Below are positions 46,760-56,833 of a stretch of 64,000 bases of DNA, in pieces (the stretch's first letter is position 1; each line of letters opens with the position of its first letter). Below the pieces are notes generated by a model, which was not told the DNA's origin, ran no database searches, and saw nothing but the letters and a program-made list of their open reading frames with translations. The DNA comes from Leptolyngbya sp. GTDB lineage: Bacteria > Cyanobacteriota > Cyanobacteriia > Leptolyngbyales > Leptolyngbyaceae. The position numbers and the translations under genes were made by a program. Location: contig QBMH01000005.1 in assembly GCA_003249025.1 (NCBI GenBank), positions 1-64,000 of the forward strand. The letters run 5' to 3'.

Positions 46760-47874
46760 TGGTTAAGTGCCTCTTGTAAGACTGCTTCAATCCCATTAAT
46801 GGTCTGGTTTAAGGAAAAGTTGTTGATTACATGTTGACGGCATCGTTGAGGCAGAATGGGGTCGGTATTTCGCCAGTGAAGAACCGCTTTGAGTTTGGTA
46901 TGGAGGTCTATCTCATCTCCAGGCGTAAAGAGCCAATCGCTAAATTCACCAGTTAAAATCTCTGGAATACCACCACTGCGACTACCAAGAGCGGGGGTGC
47001 CACATGCCATGGCTTCGATAATGACGCGACCAAAAGCCTCGAGCCACAGGCTTGGTAACACGGTTACATCGCTCACTTGATAAAGCGATTTTGTATTGGA
47101 AAGGTGTCCTAGAAATCTGACATCATCTTTGATATTGAGGTCATCAGTTAATGCTTCTAATTGAGATATGTATCCCTCCCCAGAAAATAAGGATTTGCCT
47201 GCAATTAGCAATTTTGCTGGAATGGATGACTGCCGCAGTAAAGCAAATGCACGAATGAGGGTTTCGATACCCTTTTCAGTTTCTAGCCGACCAACATAGG
47301 AAATCACTCGCTCTTCGGAAGAGATATCCCAAGCTTTGCGCAGGTCAGAAATATCGTCGGCAATGGCAAAGCGCTCTGGTTCAATACCGTTATAAACAAT
47401 AGAGACTTTATCGCGACGAATGTTGAGGCGATCGCACCAGTCAGTTTTAACAGCTTCTGAAATTGCAATGTAATGGCTAATTCCTAATAAGGTAAGCGAT
47501 TGCTTGAGTCGCTTGAGATAACTATCTTCTGTAGAGGCGTGAAGACGAAGATGGCAGACAAGTGGAATGCCTTGTAGCTGAGATAGTACTCGTCCAAAGA
47601 AGAAATTGTCGTACTGATTGCTGTAAATAATGCTGTTTTGAACGTTTGTAATCTTTCTAACATCGCTCAAAAATCTACTATTAAGCTTATAGCTAGTGAT
47701 TTTAATCAATGCAGTGCAAAACTGCTGATACTTCTCAAGCTGATCGCCCTCTTCTTCGTAAACAAGAGTAATTTGATATCCACGCTCAACTAAAGCTTGG
47801 CAAACATCAAAGAGACTGTGTTCTAAGCCGCCACGCTTACTCGACAAATAACTAGATAGGGCAATAATATGCAT
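46756..47874 (-). CDS. Glycosyltransferase family 4
   Basis: KRGGLEHSLFDVCQALVERGYQ, IVYNGIEPERFA, SYVGRLETEKGIETLIRAFALL, EAFGRVIIEAMACGTPALGSRSGGIPEIL. ATGA overlap with next gene. Confidence 0.92.
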   Translation of the reverse strand: MHIIALSSYLSSKRGGLEHSLFDVCQALVERGYQITLVYEEEGDQLEKYQQFCTALIKITSYKLNSRFLSDVRKITNVQNSIIYSNQYDNFFFGRVLSQLQGIPLVCHLRLHASTEDSYLKRLKQSLTLLGISHYIAISEAVKTDWCDRLNIRRDKVSIVYNGIEPERFAIADDISDLRKAWDISSEERVISYVGRLETEKGIETLIRAFALLRQSSIPAKLLIAGKSLFSGEGYISQLEALTDDLNIKDDVRFLGHLSNTKSLYQVSDVTVLPSLWLEAFGRVIIEAMACGTPALGSRSGGIPEILTGEFSDWLFTPGDEIDLHTKLKAVLHWRNTDPILPQRCRQHVINNFSLNQTINGIEAVLQEALNQ

Positions 47875-47907
47875 GGTGCTTTGATTACTTGAGATGGGTC
47901 TAGCAAG

Positions 47908-49005
47908 TTAGCCTGAAACTGCTTCAATAAAACGCGTGGCTGTAGCAACAGGATTGTAATTTTCGCGAACCCATTGCCGTCCTTCAACTGAAATCCTTTC
48001 GAGGCATTCTGGATCATCGCTCAATCGCTCGATTGATTCTTGAACATTATTTAGATCAATCCCAACATAATGCTTCCAGTTTTCAGGCATGGTAGGTAAA
48101 GTAAAGCCATACTTGTCAAAATCTACATGAAAAGCAACTGTTCCAGAAGCAAGAGCCTCCCATAACCGCCAGCTATCCCATTGCACAATACTTCTAGTTT
48201 TAATGCCTGATTTTCCTATAATTCGCTTGGAGAGACGAGCGAGGTTAGTACTTGGATCAACTAAGAAATCGCTTACGAAAAAACCTCCAAAACAAGCGCA
48301 AGCAGCCACCTGCTTAAGGTTTCTATAATAACTGGGATAATGTCTACGAGCAGTTTGGAGCCATTGCAAGTAGGAGTTAGGATCAGAAGGAGGTTGGTTA
48401 AAACCATCTACAGGATTTTCAGTTGGCAGCATTGTTTGAATCTTAGGCAGAAAATCTTTGACTGCGGCAACTCTAACTGAATGGGGGATATTGTTCAGAC
48501 GGAAATTAATCAGCATTGATTTTCTACGCTCTTCAAACTTTAGAATTTCTTCAGTTTCCTTTAAGATTCGATCAGACAATCCAAAAAACCATGGGTAAAA
48601 ATTGGTTGGATAGCGATGACTACTGCAATAGTGAGTCCGAAAAATAAAGTCGAATTGTCGAAAGGCTGGATCCCAAGCAGACGTTCGAGTTCCATCTGAA
48701 GAATCAAAATGAGCAGTAATATACTTTCGTTTGGAATTGAATAAACTTCTAGGGAGGTTATTGCGAAATACCCAAGATTGATTCAATACAACCACGTCAC
48801 AATCTTCAGGAGTTACATGAGAATCGCATTTAAATAAGTACTCATCTTTATCGGCTGACAGCCTCCAATAGTCAACATTGGAATAAAATGGAATATCTAA
48901 TGCTTTCAATCCTTCACCAAGACACACAATATTATGTTGATAAGCTGTATCTTCTGGTAATCCCTGAGGTACACAGTAAAAGAAAATACTTTTTGTACTG
49001 TTCAT
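47908..49005 (-). CDS. Glycosyltransferase family 1 / CgeB-like protein
   Basis: WDSWRLWEALASGTVAFHVDFDKYG...GIDLNNVQESIERLSDDPECLERISVEGRQWVRENY pattern. Start MNSTKSIFFY preferred. Confidence 0.65.
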   Translation of the reverse strand: MNSTKSIFFYCVPQGLPEDTAYQHNIVCLGEGLKALDIPFYSNVDYWRLSADKDEYLFKCDSHVTPEDCDVVVLNQSWVFRNNLPRSLFNSKRKYITAHFDSSDGTRTSAWDPAFRQFDFIFRTHYCSSHRYPTNFYPWFFGLSDRILKETEEILKFEERRKSMLINFRLNNIPHSVRVAAVKDFLPKIQTMLPTENPVDGFNQPPSDPNSYLQWLQTARRHYPSYYRNLKQVAACACFGGFFVSDFLVDPSTNLARLSKRIIGKSGIKTRSIVQWDSWRLWEALASGTVAFHVDFDKYGFTLPTMPENWKHYVGIDLNNVQESIERLSDDPECLERISVEGRQWVRENYNPVATATRFIEAVSG

Positions 49006-49112
49006 AGTGTTCGCCTCATATGAAAACAAAATATAGGTATTTTACAAAACTAATTAGTGTGACGTGATGATTTTGATATAAGTTTCTCGCTCATCTGAAA
49101 TAGTTAAAAAAA

Positions 49113-50033
49113 TTATCTTACGGTTTCTCCACCCAGTACTAATCTAATTTTCTCAAGCACTGTCACGTAATGAACGAGAGAGAAAATTAGTAGAAAAGAA
49201 ACTTTGTGAGCAAAACTATTTAGTATGTCTTGTTCTTGTGTTTTTTTGTAACCAGATCTCAGAGGTGGTCTGAGCTGTAACAACAGTTTCAGTAACAGTA
49301 GGATTTTATTTCTGGAATACTGATTTTCCATCGTATGAAAACCACCCGTTACTCTAGCTATTTTTCTTCTCAAATCCTTAAACATGTATCTAGCAGGATG
49401 CATAACAGAACTGTCTTCTGCATAAATCACTAAATAACCCGCATTAGAAACCCGTTTGCTCCACTCGCCATCACCGCCAGACTTTAAGGTGTCATCAAAA
49501 AAGCCTAACTCGTCAAAGAATTTCCGATGAGTAAAAAGATTTGCGGTAGCCGCAGAATTATACTTCTGAACATATTTTTCTTGCTGTAAAAAAGTCACGC
49601 TATCATATATCTCTACTAAATTCGGACGTTGAGAATTTTTAAAGAAAATTTCGATTTTTCCAGCAGCTACACCATACTTTGGACTCTTCAATAGAGACTG
49701 AACACCGTTTTGCAACCAACTGTCACATGGAATACAGTCTGAATCAGTAAAAGCAACGATATCACCTTTTGCAGAATTGATACCTCGATTACGAGCAGCA
49801 TACGAACCAGGCTTTTCTTCAATTAGTAAATGAATCCAAGAAAAATCTTTGAGTTCTTTCGATGGATCTTTTACAGACTTATTATCAACTACGATTACCT
49901 CATACAATTCTTTCGGATAGCTTTGCCGTTCCAAAGACTTTAAGCATAAACATAGACGTTCAAAATCATTAAAAACAGGAATAATAACGGAGACGAAAGG
50001 ATAGCTTTTATATTCCACAATGTGTTCATTCAT
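49113..50033 (-). CDS. Glycosyltransferase family 2
   Basis: PFVSVIIPVFNDFERLCLCLKSLERQSYP, GSYAARNRGINSAKGDIVAFTDSDCIP. Confidence 0.93.
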   Translation of the reverse strand: MNEHIVEYKSYPFVSVIIPVFNDFERLCLCLKSLERQSYPKELYEVIVVDNKSVKDPSKELKDFSWIHLLIEEKPGSYAARNRGINSAKGDIVAFTDSDCIPCDSWLQNGVQSLLKSPKYGVAAGKIEIFFKNSQRPNLVEIYDSVTFLQQEKYVQKYNSAATANLFTHRKFFDELGFFDDTLKSGGDGEWSKRVSNAGYLVIYAEDSSVMHPARYMFKDLRRKIARVTGGFHTMENQYSRNKILLLLKLLLQLRPPLRSGYKKTQEQDILNSFAHKVSFLLIFSLVHYVTVLEKIRLVLGGETVR

Positions 50034-50042
50034 TACAGTGCC

Positions 50043-51113
50043 TCAACTTACTTTAAGGTTATCTAATCTTTTTGCTTCGCAAAGGCGAGCAGCTAGGGTA
50101 TGTGGATCTGAAGGACTGCGACCCATCAAATTAGATTCAAAATCAAAATGATCTGAAAGCTGTTTTTGTAGCCAAGATTCCTGTTCTTTGATGGTTCCAG
50201 GTTTAAATGTCTTTAATACAAATGGAATTTCTAATCCGGTTGGATTGTAAGAAAAAGAATATTTATTAGCTTGCAGGTTTCTGATAAAAGTTTTATCTTC
50301 GATACAGGAAATCGATTTTGCAATTGTATTGCTCTTCCAAATAGAATGATTTGGATAACATTCTTTTAGAATCGCAAAAGCATAAAGATTGAAACTATGA
50401 TAGCCTAGTGACCTTTCATATATATCCTGGTTATGGCTCTTATTTTTAGGCTCTCGAATCCAACGCATGATTTGTTTTTTATAACTAAAATTTCTCATAG
50501 CTACAGAATGCATGATCAATCCATTCGGAGCTATGTCGAGATGAAATAGGATAGTCTCAAGAAAACGCTCTACAGAGTCCTTGACTTCAGCATCGTATTT
50601 TGAGAGAGTCGCGCCGATTGCCCCAAACCATAGTTGTTGGTTGAAAGTGAGATGGATGGGCAAATGTACCCCATCAACACTTACATTTTGCCAAAGTCCA
50701 ATTTCAAAGTTAAAAGGATGAAGTAAAAATACTTCTTTGGCCACAGATATTAGTTGAGGTGTTTCTATAATTGGTGCAGCCGTGATTAACGCATCTAGAG
50801 TCCAAGCTTGGCCAATCAATCCATTGCAAGAATCTTTTTTTGGATTTTTTCGATGCCAGAAGCTATACGACATTGGTCTTGCATGATGACTAAGCAAATA
50901 TGAGGATGCTAGCTGCGCTGCATGCTTAAATCTGTCATCTCCCGATATTTCAAAGGCTTTTGAGAAAGTGATAAGCCAATGAGACGTATTGCGTACAGGT
51001 GTTTCGGCATCTCCGTGAGGACCATTATTACCAGCAGGCATAATACCTGTAGAGGAATCTTGAAGCTTTAAAGCTGAAAACGCACTCTCGCAGATCAAAT
51101 CATATAAGTCCAT
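50043..51113 (-). CDS. Hypothetical alpha/alpha-toroid (six-hairpin glycosidase-like) protein in the EPS cluster
   Basis: Helical repeats such as NTSHWLITFSKAFEISGDDRFKHAAQLASSYLL and GLIGQAWTLDALITAAPI. Start MDLYDLICES preferred. Confidence 0.5.
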   Translation of the reverse strand: MDLYDLICESAFSALKLQDSSTGIMPAGNNGPHGDAETPVRNTSHWLITFSKAFEISGDDRFKHAAQLASSYLLSHHARPMSYSFWHRKNPKKDSCNGLIGQAWTLDALITAAPIIETPQLISVAKEVFLLHPFNFEIGLWQNVSVDGVHLPIHLTFNQQLWFGAIGATLSKYDAEVKDSVERFLETILFHLDIAPNGLIMHSVAMRNFSYKKQIMRWIREPKNKSHNQDIYERSLGYHSFNLYAFAILKECYPNHSIWKSNTIAKSISCIEDKTFIRNLQANKYSFSYNPTGLEIPFVLKTFKPGTIKEQESWLQKQLSDHFDFESNLMGRSPSDPHTLAARLCEAKRLDNLKVS

Positions 51114-51584
51114 TTTGAAATATCCTATTTCTTGTTTGGATAGAGTTTCAACCAAGGCACATTTTTGAAGCAATATTCTTCAGAGTAAATTAACTGGAAC
51201 AGTACTTTAGGAGGAATAATTGCTCAAGGATCTCTGCTTCCTTAATATCCCTTCTAGACTAAATGCTTTTGTTGGATGCATCAGTTCTCTCCAATTTACT
51301 AAGTTAGCTTTAAAGATCAAGAAGATCTGAGAAGTGATTGATGCTGCTAGAAATTACGTAATTGGTGACCGAAGGCAACTTTTACTGAGTATCATGACCG
51401 CACATGTTAACCCGCCCTTTGTCAGTCTTTGAGACGATCTCCTATGCTCTTTGGGAAACAACATTGTACGGATTAGTTTTGAATGTGAAGGGATATCGGC
51501 TAACTATTTTGTTGAAGAGGGCGTTGGAGCAGCCTCTCCTGCGGAGAATTACGTTATTGATAGTGAAATTAAGCAGGCGATTGC

Positions 51585-53438
51585 TTAACTAGATGCATTC
51601 AAGGCTGCATTATTTTGCAGATGGTGATAGTTCCACAGTTTGCCGCGCTGGGCTAGCAACTCCTGGTAGGTGCCCTGTTCGATGATGTGCCCCTGTTCTA
51701 AAACGACGACTTTATCCGCACGCATAATGGTTGATAAGCGATGAGCGATCGCGATTACCGTTCGCCCAACCGATAGCTGCTCAATCGATGCTTGAATCAG
51801 CCGCTCTGAGACCGAATCTAGCGCACTGGTTGCCTCATCCAAAATTAAAATTTCTGGGTTTCGCAGCAATGCACGGGCGATCGCGATTCGTTGGCGTTGC
51901 CCACCCGATAATCGGACTCCGCGATCGCCCAACACCGTATCGAGTCCTTCTGGCATATCTTCAATAAACTCCACTGCATTCGCGAGTTTAGCGGCTGCCA
52001 TCACCTCGACATCCTCAACATCAATGCCATAGGCGATATTGTTGCGTACCGATGTATTGAAAATAAATGTATCCTGGCTGACCATGGCAATCCGCTGCCG
52101 CACCGACGTGATATCAAACTCTCGTAAACTCACCCCATCCAGTTGAATATCGCCTTGAGTGGTGTCATAAAATCGCGGAATCAAGTCAGCCAGAGTCGAT
52201 TTACCTGCACCCGATGAACCCACCAATGCCACGGTTTGCCCTTTAGGAATGGTGAGCGTGATGTTTTGTAATACGAGTGATTCGTCCCCATAACCAAAAT
52301 CTACTGAGACAAACTCGATCGCTCGCTGCAAAGTTGTAAATTGTCGATAACCATTTTGCAGATAGGGCTTGTTGTCGCGGCGCAGTAACTCTTCAATCGC
52401 GTGTAATGATCCTTGCATACTGCCCATAGCGGCAAGACTGCCATTAATTTCCTGAATTGCTGGCACCAGGCGAAACATCAGAAAAATGAACGTCAACAGA
52501 GAACCCACTTGTAAGGCTCCACTACTGACAAACACGCTCATGCCCACCACAATCATGCCAATCAAAATCGTACTGGCGATCGCTTCTGCCAAAGGTCGCA
52601 CAATCGAAATTTGCATAATGGCTTGAACGTTTGTTTCAGCAATTTCATCACTGACGCGATAAAACCGTTGTCGCTCAAACTCCTGAGTGGCAAAGGCTTG
52701 CACCGTGCGGATGCCGTTAATAAACTCAGAAGCGATCGCGGTAAACTGCCCCCGTGCCTGCGACACCGGAAAACTCAATTCCCGCACCCGTCGATTGAAC
52801 GTCGATAAGCCCACCGCCATCAGGCTAAACAACAGTACCGATGCCAGGGTTAGCTGCCACGAGATGGTGATGGCGATCGCGCCATAGACCAATAACACTA
52901 GCCCTTTAGTAAACAAAAAGCTAAACGCACCAATAAAGTTTTGAAGCTGTCCCACTTCTGAGGTCAAGGTGTTGACTAAGCTGCCTGCCTGGGTTTGCCC
53001 AAAAAAACTTAGGCTCAATGATTGCAGTTGCTCAAAGATCTGGCGATATAGGCGATCGACCAGGCGAATTCTTGCCAGACCCATGTAAATTGCTGTCAAG
53101 TAATTGAAGATCGCTCGCACCCAAGTCGAAAGCAAAATTAGCCCAGAGACTCTAAACAATTGTTCCAGGTTCGATCCATTCGATCCCAACACCCAAACAT
53201 CAATCCACTCAATGCCAGAACGTACCGGTTCTGCATTCGGATTCACTAGATTTTGCAAAAACGCCAGCAAAAAACCAATGCCAAATCCCTCAAAAATTGC
53301 CGCTAGCATTGGAAATAGTAACGCTAAAGCCACAATCTGAGGGAAGAATCGAAGCTCCCGTAAAATCAGGCGATTGTCCTGCCAAAAGCGGGTTGCCTTG
53401 AGCAACGGACGTATAAAAGTTGGTAACTTGAACCCCAT
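51585..53438 (-). CDS. ABC transporter, fused permease/ATPase (HepA/MsbA-like exporter)
   Basis: TMD followed by VALVGSSGAGKSTLADLIPRFYD, LSGGQRQRIAIARALLRNPEILILDEATSALD. Confidence 0.93.
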   Translation of the reverse strand: MGFKLPTFIRPLLKATRFWQDNRLILRELRFFPQIVALALLFPMLAAIFEGFGIGFLLAFLQNLVNPNAEPVRSGIEWIDVWVLGSNGSNLEQLFRVSGLILLSTWVRAIFNYLTAIYMGLARIRLVDRLYRQIFEQLQSLSLSFFGQTQAGSLVNTLTSEVGQLQNFIGAFSFLFTKGLVLLVYGAIAITISWQLTLASVLLFSLMAVGLSTFNRRVRELSFPVSQARGQFTAIASEFINGIRTVQAFATQEFERQRFYRVSDEIAETNVQAIMQISIVRPLAEAIASTILIGMIVVGMSVFVSSGALQVGSLLTFIFLMFRLVPAIQEINGSLAAMGSMQGSLHAIEELLRRDNKPYLQNGYRQFTTLQRAIEFVSVDFGYGDESLVLQNITLTIPKGQTVALVGSSGAGKSTLADLIPRFYDTTQGDIQLDGVSLREFDITSVRQRIAMVSQDTFIFNTSVRNNIAYGIDVEDVEVMAAAKLANAVEFIEDMPEGLDTVLGDRGVRLSGGQRQRIAIARALLRNPEILILDEATSALDSVSERLIQASIEQLSVGRTVIAIAHRLSTIMRADKVVVLEQGHIIEQGTYQELLAQRGKLWNYHHLQNNAALNASS

Positions 53439-53576
53439 GAATTTTCCTGGTTTCCTAATCTAAGGTGAGTACTCTCGTTTTTCGCCTTCTCATACTGACT
53501 CAATGCCTAGCTACCGAGTTGCGACATCTTAATAGATGCTTTGCAACCTGCCTAAGCAACAGATTGCTTGGCTTCC

Positions 53577-54515
53577 TTAATAAGCGCCAAACCCAGATAG
53601 CACTTTGGGAATCGTCATCAGCAAAAACTTAAAGTCTTGTCGAATCGACCAGCTATTGAGATAGGTTAAATCGCCGCAGTTGACGATATTCAGATCGATC
53701 AACGTCGATCGCCCCTGCACTTGCCATGCACCCGTGATTCCAGGCAGCGCATTTAACCGCAGCCGTAGGTCTGGACTAATTCGCACGGCATCATACAATG
53801 CCCAAGGACGCGGACCCACTAAACTCATCTCTCCCCGTAATACATTGAATAGCTGGGGCAGTTCATCCAGGCTATATTTCCGCATCCAATAACCCAGCGG
53901 TGTCACCCGTGGATCATGCTTCAGCTTGTGCAATCCTGTCTGAGTCCCCATTACTTGATGATGAAGATGTTCTGCACCCACAGCCATTGTTCGGAATTTG
54001 ATGATCTTAAACAGTTTTCCTCGTTCACCCACACGCCACTGCTCAAAGAAAATCGGTCCCGGAGAGAAGACGGAAATCAACGCGGCTAAACATAGCATTA
54101 GCGGGCTGAGTAGTAGTAGCAAAATCGCTGCTGCCAGCCAATCAACGATTCGTTTAAGCTGCCAATTCCAGGGACGCAGCTTTTGGGGCATGTTGGGAGT
54201 TGAGGATAACCGTAGATAAGCGGGTTTCTTTGCCTGGTGGCAAGCAGTTGCCCAGGACTCTAAACCGATTTCACCCATTGCCAGATCGAGCTTGACTAAG
54301 GCGACGGGAGATCGCTGTAAACAGTTCGTCAACCATTGTTGATCCTGTGGTGAAGGTAATAGGGGTGGCGTTTCATCAGCACAGTCAACAACCAACTTTC
54401 GCTGTCTCCATCTCAATGTGCAAGCCGCTGCACAAGAGTCAATCGGCTGAATCGAATAGTTTGCCTGTGAGTGTTGGGAAAGGTGAATCATGAGTACTAG
54501 GGGACTAAAAGTCAT
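53577..54515 (-). CDS. Bacterial sugar transferase (undecaprenyl-phosphate glycosyl-1-phosphate transferase-like)
   Basis: KRIVDWLAAAILLLLLSPLMLCLAALISVFSPGPIFFEQWRVGERGKLFKIIKFRTM ... YSLDELPQLFNVLRGEMSLVGPRP. Confidence 0.93.
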   Translation of the reverse strand: MTFSPLVLMIHLSQHSQANYSIQPIDSCAAACTLRWRQRKLVVDCADETPPLLPSPQDQQWLTNCLQRSPVALVKLDLAMGEIGLESWATACHQAKKPAYLRLSSTPNMPQKLRPWNWQLKRIVDWLAAAILLLLLSPLMLCLAALISVFSPGPIFFEQWRVGERGKLFKIIKFRTMAVGAEHLHHQVMGTQTGLHKLKHDPRVTPLGYWMRKYSLDELPQLFNVLRGEMSLVGPRPWALYDAVRISPDLRLRLNALPGITGAWQVQGRSTLIDLNIVNCGDLTYLNSWSIRQDFKFLLMTIPKVLSGFGAY

Positions 54516-54565
54516 AAACTACATGGACCGTTTGCCTAAAACAGTATTAGTCTGAAGTAGACTAA

Positions 54566-56797
54566 CTACTGCTGGTAGTGCCTATCGTTGCGAGTTTGAT
54601 GCGATGCGCCATTTGCTACCACTCCAATCACATTTAATTTGTTCAACATTTGAGTCGTTTGAGCTAACTCTGAGCGCGTGACTCGCTCGATGCGCCCCAC
54701 AATGATTACGCCATTGCAGCAGGCTCCTACCAGCATGGAATCCACCATGCCCAGTACGGGAGGCGCATCCAGCAGAACCAGATCGTAATTCTGTTCAAAG
54801 GTTTCCATCACCTGTCGCATTCGCTCTGAACTTAAAAGCTTAGCGGGATCGGTGGGCGTGGGTCCGGCAGTCACCACTGAAATATTGCTTCGCAGGTTGG
54901 AATCTTGAGTATCCACTTGCTGAGGAATCGGAGTATCGCTGGCTAGCAGGGTAGAAAGTCCGCGATCGTTGGGCAAGTTGAGTAGTTTGTGCAAGCTAGG
55001 GCGACGCAAATCGGCATCAATCAGCAACACTCGTTGATGTAATCGGGCGGCGCTAATTGCCAAGCCTAAGATGATCGTAGACTTCCCTTCTCCCGCTAAA
55101 GCAGAGGTGATAACCAGAGACTTAAAGGGCTGATCCCGGCTGAGTAGCTGAATGTTTTGATAGAGCAAATCGAGCGATTCTCGAAAGGGCTGCCACTGAA
55201 TAACGCGATCGATGCCGGGTGAGAGCGATCGCGTTTTGCTAAACGGCAAACTCAGTAATGGCGCATCATCACCTATTGCTTCAATCGTCAACTCTGGAAC
55301 CATGCCTAAGAGTGGCAGTGGAACTTGCTTTTGCAAATCATCTGAACTATGAACCGCATCATCTGCTGACTCACGAGCAAACGCCGCCGCACCACCCAAC
55401 ATTAACCCTGCCACGGCTCCTACCATCAGGTTTCGGAGCAGGCTCGGTCCTGTTTTTGCACCCAGTTGTGGATTTTCTACCACTTGCCAATCAAATCCAC
55501 CCCGTGCAATTTCTAAACCAATATCTTGTTGCGCCTTAAGCAACTGTTTTAGGGTTTCTTGAGATAACTGCACCTCTGGCTGCAACCGTCCGTACTCGGC
55601 TAATAGCTGTGGAAACCGCACTAATTGCGATCGCAACTGCTGCTGAATGGTATTTAAACTACGCTCTCGTGCTTGCGCCGCTTGAAGATTGACTTGAGAG
55701 TCTATCAGTTGACCCACTAAGGTTTGATCCAAACTGCCAAATTGCCCTTGTGATAGTAGCTGCTCTGCCGTACTGTTACTAATTGCAGAACTCGATCCTA
55801 ACACTCTGCGAATTTCAGTTTGTAGTAATTCTAACTGCCTCTGCCGTTGATTTTTTAATTGCTGTACAAAGGGAGTTTGATCTTTAAACCGAAGTCGCTG
55901 CTGCTCTAGCAATAATTCAGTTTTTTGAATCTCATTTAGTAAGTTTTGATAGCGGGTAGATTGACTTAATCGAGACAGAGCGATCGCATCTTGAGGAGGC
56001 AACGCCAACTGTTGCTGCAAACTTACAAAACGGCTGCGTAAATCTCGAATCTGAACCTGATTGGTTTGTTGTTCTTGCTGAATGCGATATAACGCCTCTG
56101 TTTGAACTTTTGCTTGTAGATCTGGATCAATCAATTCCTGGTTTTGGCGAAACTGCTTCAATGCAGACTCAGCCTGTTGCATTTTATTTTTTATTTGAGG
56201 GAGTTGCTCATTAACAAAAGCAAGTCCTTTGTCAAGTCGTTTCTTTTGCTGCTCTAAGTTGTAATTCAAATAAACTTTTTTTAAAGCTTCTAAAACTTTT
56301 TGAGTTTCAACTGGATCATTGCCAGTATGAACAATTTGAAAAATCTTAGTTGCAACATTTTCTTTGCCCGTTCTTTGCGTAATTTGAATAATACCGATAG
56401 TTCCCTTAAAGCCAGCAACACTGTTGGGATCATCCGGATTGATGTCAGGATAATCCGATTGCAATAAAACCATCGCTTGGCGCAGCAATTCCGAACTTTG
56501 CATCAGATTGATCTGAGTTCCGGTATCAGCCTGAACGTTGGCATCAGAAAATTCATTCTCTAAGCCATTATTTCCGTTGGTTCCGTTTTGCTTGCCTTGA
56601 TAGTTGGATTCAATTAGCAACTGCATACTACTGACATAGGTTGGCGCTTGGCGCATTGTTTGCAACGCGGCAACCCCGATCGCAGCAACCAGCATTCCTA
56701 GCACCCAAAAGCGACGACGCAGCAAAATTGCAAATATCTGCCCATACCCCGCTTCGGACTCGATCGCTGGATTGAAACTGGTCTGAGTTGCCTGCAT
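54566..56797 (-). CDS. Polysaccharide co-polymerase / tyrosine autokinase (Wzc-like)
   Basis: N-terminal Wzz domain, coiled coil, Walker A SALAGEGKSTI, Walker A' VLLIDADLRRP, Walker B LVLLDAPPVLG. Confidence 0.92.
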   Translation of the reverse strand: MQATQTSFNPAIESEAGYGQIFAILLRRRFWVLGMLVAAIGVAALQTMRQAPTYVSSMQLLIESNYQGKQNGTNGNNGLENEFSDANVQADTGTQINLMQSSELLRQAMVLLQSDYPDINPDDPNSVAGFKGTIGIIQITQRTGKENVATKIFQIVHTGNDPVETQKVLEALKKVYLNYNLEQQKKRLDKGLAFVNEQLPQIKNKMQQAESALKQFRQNQELIDPDLQAKVQTEALYRIQQEQQTNQVQIRDLRSRFVSLQQQLALPPQDAIALSRLSQSTRYQNLLNEIQKTELLLEQQRLRFKDQTPFVQQLKNQRQRQLELLQTEIRRVLGSSSAISNSTAEQLLSQGQFGSLDQTLVGQLIDSQVNLQAAQARERSLNTIQQQLRSQLVRFPQLLAEYGRLQPEVQLSQETLKQLLKAQQDIGLEIARGGFDWQVVENPQLGAKTGPSLLRNLMVGAVAGLMLGGAAAFARESADDAVHSSDDLQKQVPLPLLGMVPELTIEAIGDDAPLLSLPFSKTRSLSPGIDRVIQWQPFRESLDLLYQNIQLLSRDQPFKSLVITSALAGEGKSTIILGLAISAARLHQRVLLIDADLRRPSLHKLLNLPNDRGLSTLLASDTPIPQQVDTQDSNLRSNISVVTAGPTPTDPAKLLSSERMRQVMETFEQNYDLVLLDAPPVLGMVDSMLVGACCNGVIIVGRIERVTRSELAQTTQMLNKLNVIGVVANGASHQTRNDRHYQQ

Positions 56798-56833
56798 AAT
56801 TTCACCCCAATGAAGTGCTAAAGATATAAACGC

